DNA of 27,882 bases from JAXHTH01 sp034211115. Lineage in GTDB: Bacteria > Planctomycetota > Phycisphaerae > Phycisphaerales > SM1A02. The first letter of the stretch is position 1. Each line of letters opens with the position of its first letter. The stretch spans positions 1 to 27,882 of the forward strand of contig JAXHTH010000230.1 in assembly GCA_034211115.1 (NCBI GenBank), in the 5' to 3' direction. Below are positions 6,633 to 12,677 of the stretch, piece after piece. Position numbers and translations under genes: made by a program. A model generated the notes under the pieces. It made no database searches and was not told where the DNA came from. It was given only the letters and a program-made list of their open reading frames with translations.

Positions 6633-7583
6633 ATGATAGGCCTCATGCCCCCGCCCACGTGGTACCGCGACTGGGTCCGCGCCGGCTTGGCGGTCAACGA
6701 CCTGCCGGCCTTCTTCATCGGCGGGTGCCAGAAGTCCGGCACGACGTGGCTGCAGCATCTTCTGAATGCCCATCCGGCCGTATGCTGCGGCGGGGAAGGG
6801 CATCTGGCCGATCTGCTCGCCCCGGCGATGCAGCAGGCGATGGGGGCCTACAACCAGCGGCAGTCCCAGCGGGCGGCGAGGCTGGGCGTGCTGCTCCGGA
6901 AGGAAGATCATCTCGGGGCCGTCAAGATGCTCGGCGACCGGATCCTCGCCGGCTATGTGGCCGGCAGCACCGATCCCCGCGCGGTCCGGGCGGTGGGCGA
7001 CAAGACGCCCGAGCATGCACTCAACTTCGCCGTGCTGAGCGAGCTCTACCCCGGCGGCCGGTTCGTCCACATCATTCGCGACGGGCGCGATGCGTGTATC
7101 TCCGGCTGGTTCCATCTCAGGCGGCAGGGGAAGGCGGGGAAGTTCGCCACGCTCGCCGACTACGCCGGCTATTTCGTCGAACATCATTGGGTTCGCTACA
7201 TCAACGCCGCGCGATCGGCGGCCGCGGCGATGCCCGATCGCTGCCTGGAAATGCGCTACGAGGCATTGCACGGCGATCCGGCGGGCGAGACACGCCGCCT
7301 GCTTCAGTTCCTCGGTGTCGAGTCCGGCGATGAAGCGGTCGCCGCGTGCGTCCACGGCGGATCGTTCGAGAAGCTCGCCGGCGGCCGCAGACGCGGCGAG
7401 GAGGACGCCTCTTCCTTCTTCCGCAAAGGCACGGTCGGCGACTGGCGGGAGCACTTCGACGCCGAGGCCACGGCGCGCTTCCAGCGCACGGGCGGTGACC
7501 TGTTGGAAGACCTGGGCTACCCGGTTGTCGACACCGCCCGGCCGGAGGCGATCTCGATCCCGTCGCCCAGGTCGACCGGTTAG
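6633..7583 (+). CDS. Sulfotransferase-family protein
   Basis: PAPS-dependent sulfotransferase-like enzyme of about 316 residues. The 5'-phosphosulfate loop is FFIGGCQKSGTTWLQHLLNAHP (near residues 28-49) and the 3'-phosphate motif is HIIRDGRDACISGWFHL (near 146-162). The C-terminal part carries FRKGTVGDWREHF, the RKGxxGDW-type motif that caps the nucleotide. Such enzymes move sulfate from PAPS to a sugar or other hydroxyl or amine. The neighbours (a second sulfotransferase and two methyltransferases) suggest a glycan or polysaccharide target. The frame is open back to 6495, but the upstream part is Arg/Pro/Gly-rich and unlikely to be coding; ATG 6633 and ATG 6645 are both possible starts and neither has a good ribosome binding site. 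Its stop overlaps the convergent next gene by 4 bases. Confidence 0.9.
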   Translation: MIGLMPPPTWYRDWVRAGLAVNDLPAFFIGGCQKSGTTWLQHLLNAHPAVCCGGEGHLADLLAPAMQQAMGAYNQRQSQRAARLGVLLRKEDHLGAVKMLGDRILAGYVAGSTDPRAVRAVGDKTPEHALNFAVLSELYPGGRFVHIIRDGRDACISGWFHLRRQGKAGKFATLADYAGYFVEHHWVRYINAARSAAAAMPDRCLEMRYEALHGDPAGETRRLLQFLGVESGDEAVAACVHGGSFEKLAGGRRRGEEDASSFFRKGTVGDWREHFDAEATARFQRTGGDLLEDLGYPVVDTARPEAISIPSPRSTG

Positions 7584-8842
7584 CGCCGGGCGACGACGAT
7601 CAGGTCGCGGTAGGCGCCGCCGATGCGCCCCGTCTGGCACACCTTCAGTCCCGTGGCCGCCTGGAGCTGGCCGGTGAGCTGGGGGAGGGTGTATTCGCAG
7701 ACGTGGTAGACGGCGTCGGCCGGCTCGCCGTACCGCCATTCCGGCGTGCTGATCACCACATGCCCGCCCGGCGCGAGGACGCGCTCGACCTCGCGGAGGA
7801 TGGCGACGGGGTTGGGCAGATGTTCGATGACGTCCAGCATCGCCACCGTCTGCACGGAGGCCGGCTCGAGAGGCAGCGATTCGCCCTGCCCGGGGATGAA
7901 CTCGGGGACCGGGCCGTTTCCGTACGCGCCCCCGGCCGCTTCCTCGGCCACGCGGGCCGCGGCCTGCTCGATCGCCGCCGGCTCCGGGTCGAGACCGATT
8001 CCGTGCGCACCGGCGCGCGCGAGCAGATGCGTGAACAGGCCGTCGCCGCACCCGAGATCGAGGACTCTCGCGGGCGGCGATGAGCTCGGCGTCGCCTGCA
8101 GGATGATCTTCGTGAGCGCATCGGCCCGCTGCCGGTACGCCTCGAACCCCGCGTAGTTGCTCCAGTGCAGGCACGGCCGCTCGTCGTACTTGGCAAACGG
8201 CATTGCGGCGCCGAAGAAGCGGACGTTCCACAGCAGTCCGCCGGCGGCATGCCGGTCTCTAACCGCCTCAAGATCGGCCGCTCGCCAGTCGAAGCCCCAC
8301 CGCGCGATGAACGCCTCGTGTTCCTCCCGCGTCACTGGCGGCCCGGAGAGCAGACTGAACGTGTCGGTAACGATGACCTCGGGGATCGCCACGCACCGGC
8401 CGCCGGCCGCGCGAAGCGACAGGAACAGATCGAGCACACCGAGCGGTGAGGTGAGCAGGCGGTCGCCTTCGAGACGATCGAAGGCGGTCTCGTCGACGGC
8501 GAAAACGCCGCCGCAGATCGCATCGATCTCTTCGGGGAAGCGGAACGCCTCGCCGTCGGCGCCCTGTCCGAGATGGTGAAACCCTCCCGGATGGATGATG
8601 AACTCGCCCATCGAGAACACCTGCCCGTCGGCGTCGAGCCGTTTCGCCCCGGCTGCGATGACGTTGTGCCAGCAGCGCAGGGGGACGCTCAGCCGCGCTC
8701 GCCAGTCGGCGGGTTGCGGCTCTTCGGCGGTTGCGCTTCGGATCGTGACGATGCCCTCTTCGCATCGCTCGACAATCCGTTGATCCGTGGAGGGCCCTGC
8801 TTCTCGGGTCGTTTTCATCCGGGCTGAGGGGGCGCTGGGCAT
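7580..8842 (-). CDS. Glycosyltransferase-like domain fused to a SAM-dependent methyltransferase
   Basis: A 420-residue two-part protein. The C-terminal half is a class I SAM methyltransferase (UbiE/COQ5-like Methyltransf_11): RVLDLGCGDGLFTHLLARAG is motif I, VAMLDVIEHLPNP is motif IV and LAPGGHVVISTPEW is motif V/VI. The N-terminal half resembles the C-terminal part of a GT2 (GT-A) glycosyltransferase: FIIHPGGFHHLGQG, then AICGGVFAVDETAFDRLEG and LDLFLSLRAAGGRCVAIPEVIVTD, which matches the family pattern 'GA.....R.AF...GGFDE...DVDLC.R.R..G'. The usual N-terminal nucleotide-sugar-binding half is missing, so it may be degenerate or may depend on a partner. ATG 8842 is chosen because GGGAG lies 12 bases upstream; the longer frame to 9289 only shadows the neighbouring sulfotransferase. 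Confidence 0.82.
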   Translation of the reverse strand: MPSAPSARMKTTREAGPSTDQRIVERCEEGIVTIRSATAEEPQPADWRARLSVPLRCWHNVIAAGAKRLDADGQVFSMGEFIIHPGGFHHLGQGADGEAFRFPEEIDAICGGVFAVDETAFDRLEGDRLLTSPLGVLDLFLSLRAAGGRCVAIPEVIVTDTFSLLSGPPVTREEHEAFIARWGFDWRAADLEAVRDRHAAGGLLWNVRFFGAAMPFAKYDERPCLHWSNYAGFEAYRQRADALTKIILQATPSSSPPARVLDLGCGDGLFTHLLARAGAHGIGLDPEPAAIEQAAARVAEEAAGGAYGNGPVPEFIPGQGESLPLEPASVQTVAMLDVIEHLPNPVAILREVERVLAPGGHVVISTPEWRYGEPADAVYHVCEYTLPQLTGQLQAATGLKVCQTGRIGGAYRDLIVVARR

Positions 8843-8889
8843 CTCGTGTACTCCCGATCTGTGCGAGACAACAGTGGGGCGATCCGGCG

Positions 8890-9672
8890 CTACCTTGACA
8901 CGCCGACTGCCGATCGTCGCTCCCGGCAGGCGGCGAAATGCGGGGCGTTCCTCTCGACGAGCAGATCGTCCACCACGCGGTCGATGTAGGCGAGGTCCGC
9001 TTCGCTGAAGAGTTGGTCGTACTTCGACTTGCCGCCCACGCGCACCTTGGCCGAATCGGGGTTGTTCGGGTCCGCCGGGGCGAGGACGGTTCCCGCATAG
9101 GCGGGCGTGGCGCCCAGCCGCTTCATGTTCTCGAACGACGCCTCCGCCACGACGTCCTCGACCAGCGCGTCGTCGCCGGGGATGTCGAAGGCGGCGAGGA
9201 TCCGACGCAGCGGATCGACGGGGTCGTCCAGCATCGCGTCGTAGCTGATGATCTCGCGCCGCCCGAGGGAGGGGGCGAGTTCTGTCCACAGGTTGTAGAA
9301 CGTCACCAGCTTGATCACGCCGTAGCGTGGCGATCGAAGAAACTCGCCCGGCGTGCCCTGAAAGACGCGAATGCGATGCACCGCCTGGTGCCAGGCCGAG
9401 GCGAGCGTGGCGTAGAAATCACGCACGAGGAGGACGCAGGAGGCGCCCGCGAGCGGCCGGCGATCGAAGCAGCCCATCGACCAGTAGGGCAGCTTCATCA
9501 GCATCGCGGCGGTGAGATGCGTCCACTGGAAGGGATAGCTTCCGTCGGTCGCCTCCTCGATCCGGAAGACGTTGACGGGCTCGAGGCCGCGCCGCCGGCA
9601 CAGATACGAGTTGAGCATGAACCGGACCCACGTCCGGCCGGCCTTCGGGTAGGAAAGGAACAGTCGCATCAT
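8890..9672 (-). CDS. Sulfotransferase domain protein
   Basis: A 260-residue sulfotransferase (Sulfotransfer_1-like). The nucleotide loop LSYPKAGRTWVRFMLNSYL is at residues 6-24 and the 3'-phosphate motif LLVRDFYATLASAWHQAVH is near 86-104. The segment AKVRVGGKSKYDQLFSEADLAYID near residues 205-230 stands where cytosolic sulfotransferases have the RKG loop. It presumably sulfates a surface glycan, given its neighbours. It is on the same strand as, and 47 bases upstream of, the glycosyltransferase-like/methyltransferase gene, so the two are probably co-transcribed, together with the methyltransferase at 9715-10311. The start is one of two adjacent ATG codons (9672 or 9669). Confidence 0.88.
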   Translation of the reverse strand: MMRLFLSYPKAGRTWVRFMLNSYLCRRRGLEPVNVFRIEEATDGSYPFQWTHLTAAMLMKLPYWSMGCFDRRPLAGASCVLLVRDFYATLASAWHQAVHRIRVFQGTPGEFLRSPRYGVIKLVTFYNLWTELAPSLGRREIISYDAMLDDPVDPLRRILAAFDIPGDDALVEDVVAEASFENMKRLGATPAYAGTVLAPADPNNPDSAKVRVGGKSKYDQLFSEADLAYIDRVVDDLLVERNAPHFAACRERRSAVGVSR

Positions 9673-9714
9673 CGACGCTCGCTCCGGGCTGTCTAAACGT
9701 GATCGGCGGCGGTC

Positions 9715-10311
9715 TTAGACATCGGCGATCGACCCGGGTTCGTCATAGCGCTGAGCGATGATGAGATTTCCCCCGCGCGCCGCGTGCCGCGGATAGATCG
9801 TCAGCGTGAAATCCTGATCCTGGCAGGCGGCGGCGAGGTTCGTCGCCCGGTTGGGGCTTCGCGGATCGAACAGCGGCATCCGCATCACCACCTGCCGCCT
9901 CGTGGCGCTCAGCGCCTTGGCCAGGGTGGGCAGCTTGTGCTCCCGGGGCAGATGCTGGAGAACGCCCAGGAAAAGGACCACGTCGAAGGAGCGCGGCTCC
10001 AGCGCAAGGTCGGCGACCGAGGCGCACTGGAAGGTGACGTTGTCGATGCCCCGATCGCGGGCGATCCGATCGGCCGCCTCGACCCGCTCCGGTCTCAATT
10101 CGACGCCGTGGACGTGCCGGACGACCTTCGCCACCTCGATGGCGATCAGGCCCTCGGCGCAGCCCAGGTCCAGCACCTCGTCGTCGGGGCGCAGCGCCGC
10201 GTGCTGTCGGACGTCGGCCCAGCGGGTGGCCAGGTCCCAGACGCCGTCCCCGCCGCCGATCTCCTCAAGGTCGCTGTAGTAGTAGGTCGGTTCGACGAGA
10301 GGCTGGGGCAT
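9715..10311 (-). CDS. Class I SAM-dependent methyltransferase
   Basis: A 198-residue methyltransferase, short but with a complete Rossmann core: DDEVLDLGCAEGLIAIEVAK (motif I, near 45-64), VHGVELRPERVEAADRIA (acidic end of strand 2), and SFDVVLFLGVLQHLPRE (motif IV). The N-terminal PTYYYSDLEEIG segment recalls methyltransferases that act on sugar or cell-surface substrates, but the substrate is not readable. It is the first gene of a minus-strand group that continues with the sulfotransferase at 8890-9672 and the fusion at 7580-8842. The ATG at 10311 is preferred; the frame is open to 10476 but the extension is Arg-rich, runs into the divergent ispF promoter region and looks non-coding. Confidence 0.87.
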   Translation of the reverse strand: MPQPLVEPTYYYSDLEEIGGGDGVWDLATRWADVRQHAALRPDDEVLDLGCAEGLIAIEVAKVVRHVHGVELRPERVEAADRIARDRGIDNVTFQCASVADLALEPRSFDVVLFLGVLQHLPREHKLPTLAKALSATRRQVVMRMPLFDPRSPNRATNLAAACQDQDFTLTIYPRHAARGGNLIIAQRYDEPGSIADV

Positions 10312-10462
10312 GATCAGATCTCTTGGGGAATGCGGATCGAGACGGACGCGCCGACCGGCTGCGGGCGCCTGTAGGGATATCGGACCATCGCGGCCGCCGG
10401 TTGAGCATTGACCGGCCCTTCGGCGGCGAGATCTTCGCGGCTCATGCCGGTTCTTTGCCCGG

Positions 10463-10468
10463 TACACT
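10463..10468 (+). promoter_or_regulatory. -10-like box of ispF
   Basis: TACACT ends 6 bases before the ATG at 10475, with no Shine-Dalgarno sequence between them. This fits a leaderless transcript. No clear -35 box. Confidence 0.35.
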
Positions 10469-10474
10469 GCGGGC

Positions 10475-11002
10475 ATGTCCGATCCGCATCAGCCGCCCTG
10501 CCGCATCGGCCACGGTTATGACCTCCACCGGCTGGAGCCGGTCGCGCCGGATGGGCCGGGCCGGCCGTTCATCCTCGCCGGCGTGCGGTTCGAGCACTCG
10601 CTCGGCCCGGTCGGCCGCAGCGACGGCGATGCCCTCTGTCACGCGCTCACCGACGCCCTGCTCGGGGCGATCGGCGCACCGGACATCGGCCGGCTGTTTC
10701 CCGATACGGACGAGCGGTACGAGGCCGCCGACTCAGCGGTGTTCCTCGCCGAAGCGGTGCGGCGGATGCGCGGGGCGGGATACGAGGTCGGCAACGTCGA
10801 CATCACCGTCATCTGCGAGCGGCCCAGACTCGGCGAGAGACGCGATGGAATGATCGCCAACGTCGCCCGCCTCCTCGGCTGCGACGTGGCGCAAGTGAGC
10901 ATCAAAGGCAAGACGCATGAGGGTGTCGATGCCGTCGGCGAAGGGCGCGCCGTCGAAGTTCACGCGGTGGCCCTCCTCGTGTGGTCGCGGACAGGGGCCT
11001 GA
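10475..11002 (+). CDS. ispF: 2-C-methyl-D-erythritol 2,4-cyclodiphosphate synthase
   Basis: Fifth enzyme of the MEP isoprenoid pathway: it closes CDP-methylerythritol phosphate to the cyclodiphosphate and releases CMP, as a cytoplasmic trimer. At 175 residues it is slightly longer than the usual 157-160 because of the N-terminus and an internal insertion near 21-31. The metal site is kept: GHGYDLH (Asp16, His18) and CHALTDALLGA (His56). DIGRLFPDTDERY and SIKGKTHEG near the C-terminus are also typical. The conserved HSDGD or HSDAD loop reads RSDGD here, with Arg48 where E. coli has His34, a residue that contacts substrate phosphate. It stands alone, without ispD or ispE beside it. ATG 10475 is preceded by a TACACT box. 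Confidence 0.97.
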   Translation: MSDPHQPPCRIGHGYDLHRLEPVAPDGPGRPFILAGVRFEHSLGPVGRSDGDALCHALTDALLGAIGAPDIGRLFPDTDERYEAADSAVFLAEAVRRMRGAGYEVGNVDITVICERPRLGERRDGMIANVARLLGCDVAQVSIKGKTHEGVDAVGEGRAVEVHAVALLVWSRTGA

Positions 11003-11117
11003 CGGCTCGGGAGCCCTCTCTCCTTTCCGATCGCTCCTTGCTCGTGGACGGTCGAACACGGGGGCAAGCCCCGTCGCGAAACGTGCCCTGATCCCTGATC
11101 CCTTGCCTGTTCCGGGC

Positions 11118-11123
11118 TACGAT
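11118..11123 (+). promoter_or_regulatory. -10-like box of the HD hydrolase gene
   Basis: TACGAT ends 5 bases before the ATG at 11129, the closest spacing in the set. The hairpin ACGGGG/CCCCGT at 11058-11074, between ispF and this gene, has no U-tract. Confidence 0.35.
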
Positions 11124-11128
11124 CCTCC

Positions 11129-11662
11129 ATGAGCCACAAACCTCTCTGGCACGAAGCGGCGGCGCTGGCGGCCCGGGTGCACGAGAACCAGTATCGCAAG
11201 GACGGCGAGACGCCCTACGATGCCCACCCGGCGCGGGTGGCGATGATCATCGCCGTCCATTTCGGCTTCACCGACGAGGCCATCCTCGCCGCGGCGTACC
11301 TGCACGACGTGATCGAGGATTCCGGCACCGATTACGATGACCTTGAGGAGGCGTTCGGCCGTGATGTGGCCGACTATGTCGCGGCGATGAGCAAGGATGC
11401 ACGTCTGCCCGAGGCCGAGCGCGAGCGGGCCTACGACGAGCAGCTCGCCGCCGGGCCCTGGCCGGCGCGGCTCATCAAGCTCGCCGATGTGTACGACAAC
11501 CTCACCGACGCCCGCACCGACTGGGGCCGGCGGCGGATCATCGAGCGGGCCCAGCGGGCCCTGACCCTTGCCGCTCGCGATGAGCAGCTTGCCGGGGCGT
11601 GCGAGAAGCTTCGCGAGTTGGTGCGGGCGATCGAGGCGGGGATGCACGGCCAGCCGGCCTGA
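11129..11662 (+). CDS. Small HD-domain (p)ppGpp hydrolase, MESH1-like
   Basis: A 177-residue stand-alone HD hydrolase of the RelA/SpoT N-terminal type. The metal ligands align with animal MESH1: His33 (DAHPARVAMI), His59-Asp60 (YLHDVIEDS) and Asp120 (KLADVYDNL), and the Glu63-Asp64 pair needed for pyrophosphate removal is present. The length is like MESH1 (about 180), and there is no synthetase, TGS or ACT domain. It should remove the 3'-pyrophosphate of (p)ppGpp in a Mn2+-dependent way, or act on a related nucleotide; MESH1 homologues have also been reported to act on NADPH. No toxin-like small alarmone synthetase lies beside it. A short Arg/Ala-rich C-terminal helix follows the core. Confidence 0.88.
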   Translation: MSHKPLWHEAAALAARVHENQYRKDGETPYDAHPARVAMIIAVHFGFTDEAILAAAYLHDVIEDSGTDYDDLEEAFGRDVADYVAAMSKDARLPEAERERAYDEQLAAGPWPARLIKLADVYDNLTDARTDWGRRRIIERAQRALTLAARDEQLAGACEKLRELVRAIEAGMHGQPA

Positions 11663-11715
11663 ATGTGTGGAACAAACCTCCCTCCGGGCGGTCTGTAGGG
11701 TGGAGACCAGCAACC

Positions 11716-12627
11716 ATGGCCACGCTCCTCATCGCCCTGATCGCCGCGGCCAGCCTGCTGCGCGGTCCGGCCCCGCTGCCCCCGGCCGACGCCGGGGGGA
11801 CCGGGACCCGGCCCGCAGAGGCGGCCGTCGCCTCGCCGCCGGACTGCGGGGACGAAACCGCCCCGCCGGCCTCGCGGCCCGACACGGCCGGCGAGGACGA
11901 ACCGGTCGCGAACGATGATCCCGTCATCGCCCTCCTCGATACGCTCGAGCGCAGCGCCGACGACCTGCGCGCTTTCACCGCGTCCATTCACTACGTCGTC
12001 GAAGACGCCCTGCTCGGGGAGAAGGTCATCCGCAAGGGCGAGCTGGTCTACCGCGCCGATCCCGAGGGCGGTGAGAAGAGCTTCGCCATCCTGTTCGAGT
12101 CGCGCATCGCCAACGGCCGCAAGCGCGATCAGCTCAAGCACTACGTCTTCAGCGGGGGCTGGTTCGTCGAGGTCGACCACGACGAGAAGCTGTTCATCAA
12201 GCGGCAGGTGGTCGCGGAGGGCGAGGAATACGACCCGCTCAAGCTCGGCGAGGGCCCGTTCCCGCTGCCCGTCGGCCAGGAGCGTGCGGAGGTGCTCGCC
12301 CGCTTCCAGGTTTCGCTGCTCGCGCTGCCGGAGACCGGCCCGCTGGCGAAGCTGAGGGGCGAGACGCCCGTCGACGGCCTGCGGTTGATCCCCAGACCCG
12401 GCTCGCAGGCGGCCGAGGACATCGCCCGCATCGACCTCTTCTACGACCGCGACACACATCTCCCAATCGGGATCGATCTCATCGAGACGAACGGCGACCG
12501 CAAGACCGCACGGCTGGGTAACCTGAAGCGGAACCCGACCCTGAGCAAGTCGGCGCTGGCGAAGCTCAGCATCGACGAGCCCGACCCGACCGAGTGGCGG
12601 ATCGACATCCGCGAGCTGGAGCGGTAG
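11716..12627 (+). CDS. Exported LolA-like protein
   Basis: About 303 residues. MATLLIALIAAASLLRG is a hydrophobic signal sequence, followed by a Pro/Ala/Gly-rich linker to about residue 65, then a beta-rich domain. The pattern LDTLERSADDLRAFTASIHYVVEDALLGEKVIRKGELVYR recalls the start of the LolA/LolB-like lipoprotein-carrier fold (DUF2092 and outer-membrane-lipoprotein-sorting groups), and the later IDLFYDRDTHLPIGIDLIETNGDRKTARLGNL fits the same fold. It would be periplasmic, perhaps carrying a lipidic ligand, but the role is inferred from fold only. The start ATG 11716 has GGAG about 10 bases upstream; the frame is open further upstream but that part overlaps the HD hydrolase end. The gene lies 53 bases after the hydrolase and 50 before the TPR protease gene. 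Confidence 0.68.
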   Translation: MATLLIALIAAASLLRGPAPLPPADAGGTGTRPAEAAVASPPDCGDETAPPASRPDTAGEDEPVANDDPVIALLDTLERSADDLRAFTASIHYVVEDALLGEKVIRKGELVYRADPEGGEKSFAILFESRIANGRKRDQLKHYVFSGGWFVEVDHDEKLFIKRQVVAEGEEYDPLKLGEGPFPLPVGQERAEVLARFQVSLLALPETGPLAKLRGETPVDGLRLIPRPGSQAAEDIARIDLFYDRDTHLPIGIDLIETNGDRKTARLGNLKRNPTLSKSALAKLSIDEPDPTEWRIDIRELER

Positions 12628-12663
12628 CGGACCGGGGCGTTCTTCTCGAGCGCGAGGCGGGGC

Positions 12664-12669
12664 TAGACT
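12664..12669 (+). promoter_or_regulatory. -10-like box of the TPR protease gene
   Basis: TAGACT ends 8 bases before the ATG at 12678 and no Shine-Dalgarno sequence is present. It supports 12678 as the start. Confidence 0.33.
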
Positions 12670-12677
12670 CTTCGATC

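Noticed and set aside
11058..11074. A terminator after ispF
   Set aside because: The hairpin ACGGGG/CCCCGT has only 6 pairs and no U-tract on either strand.
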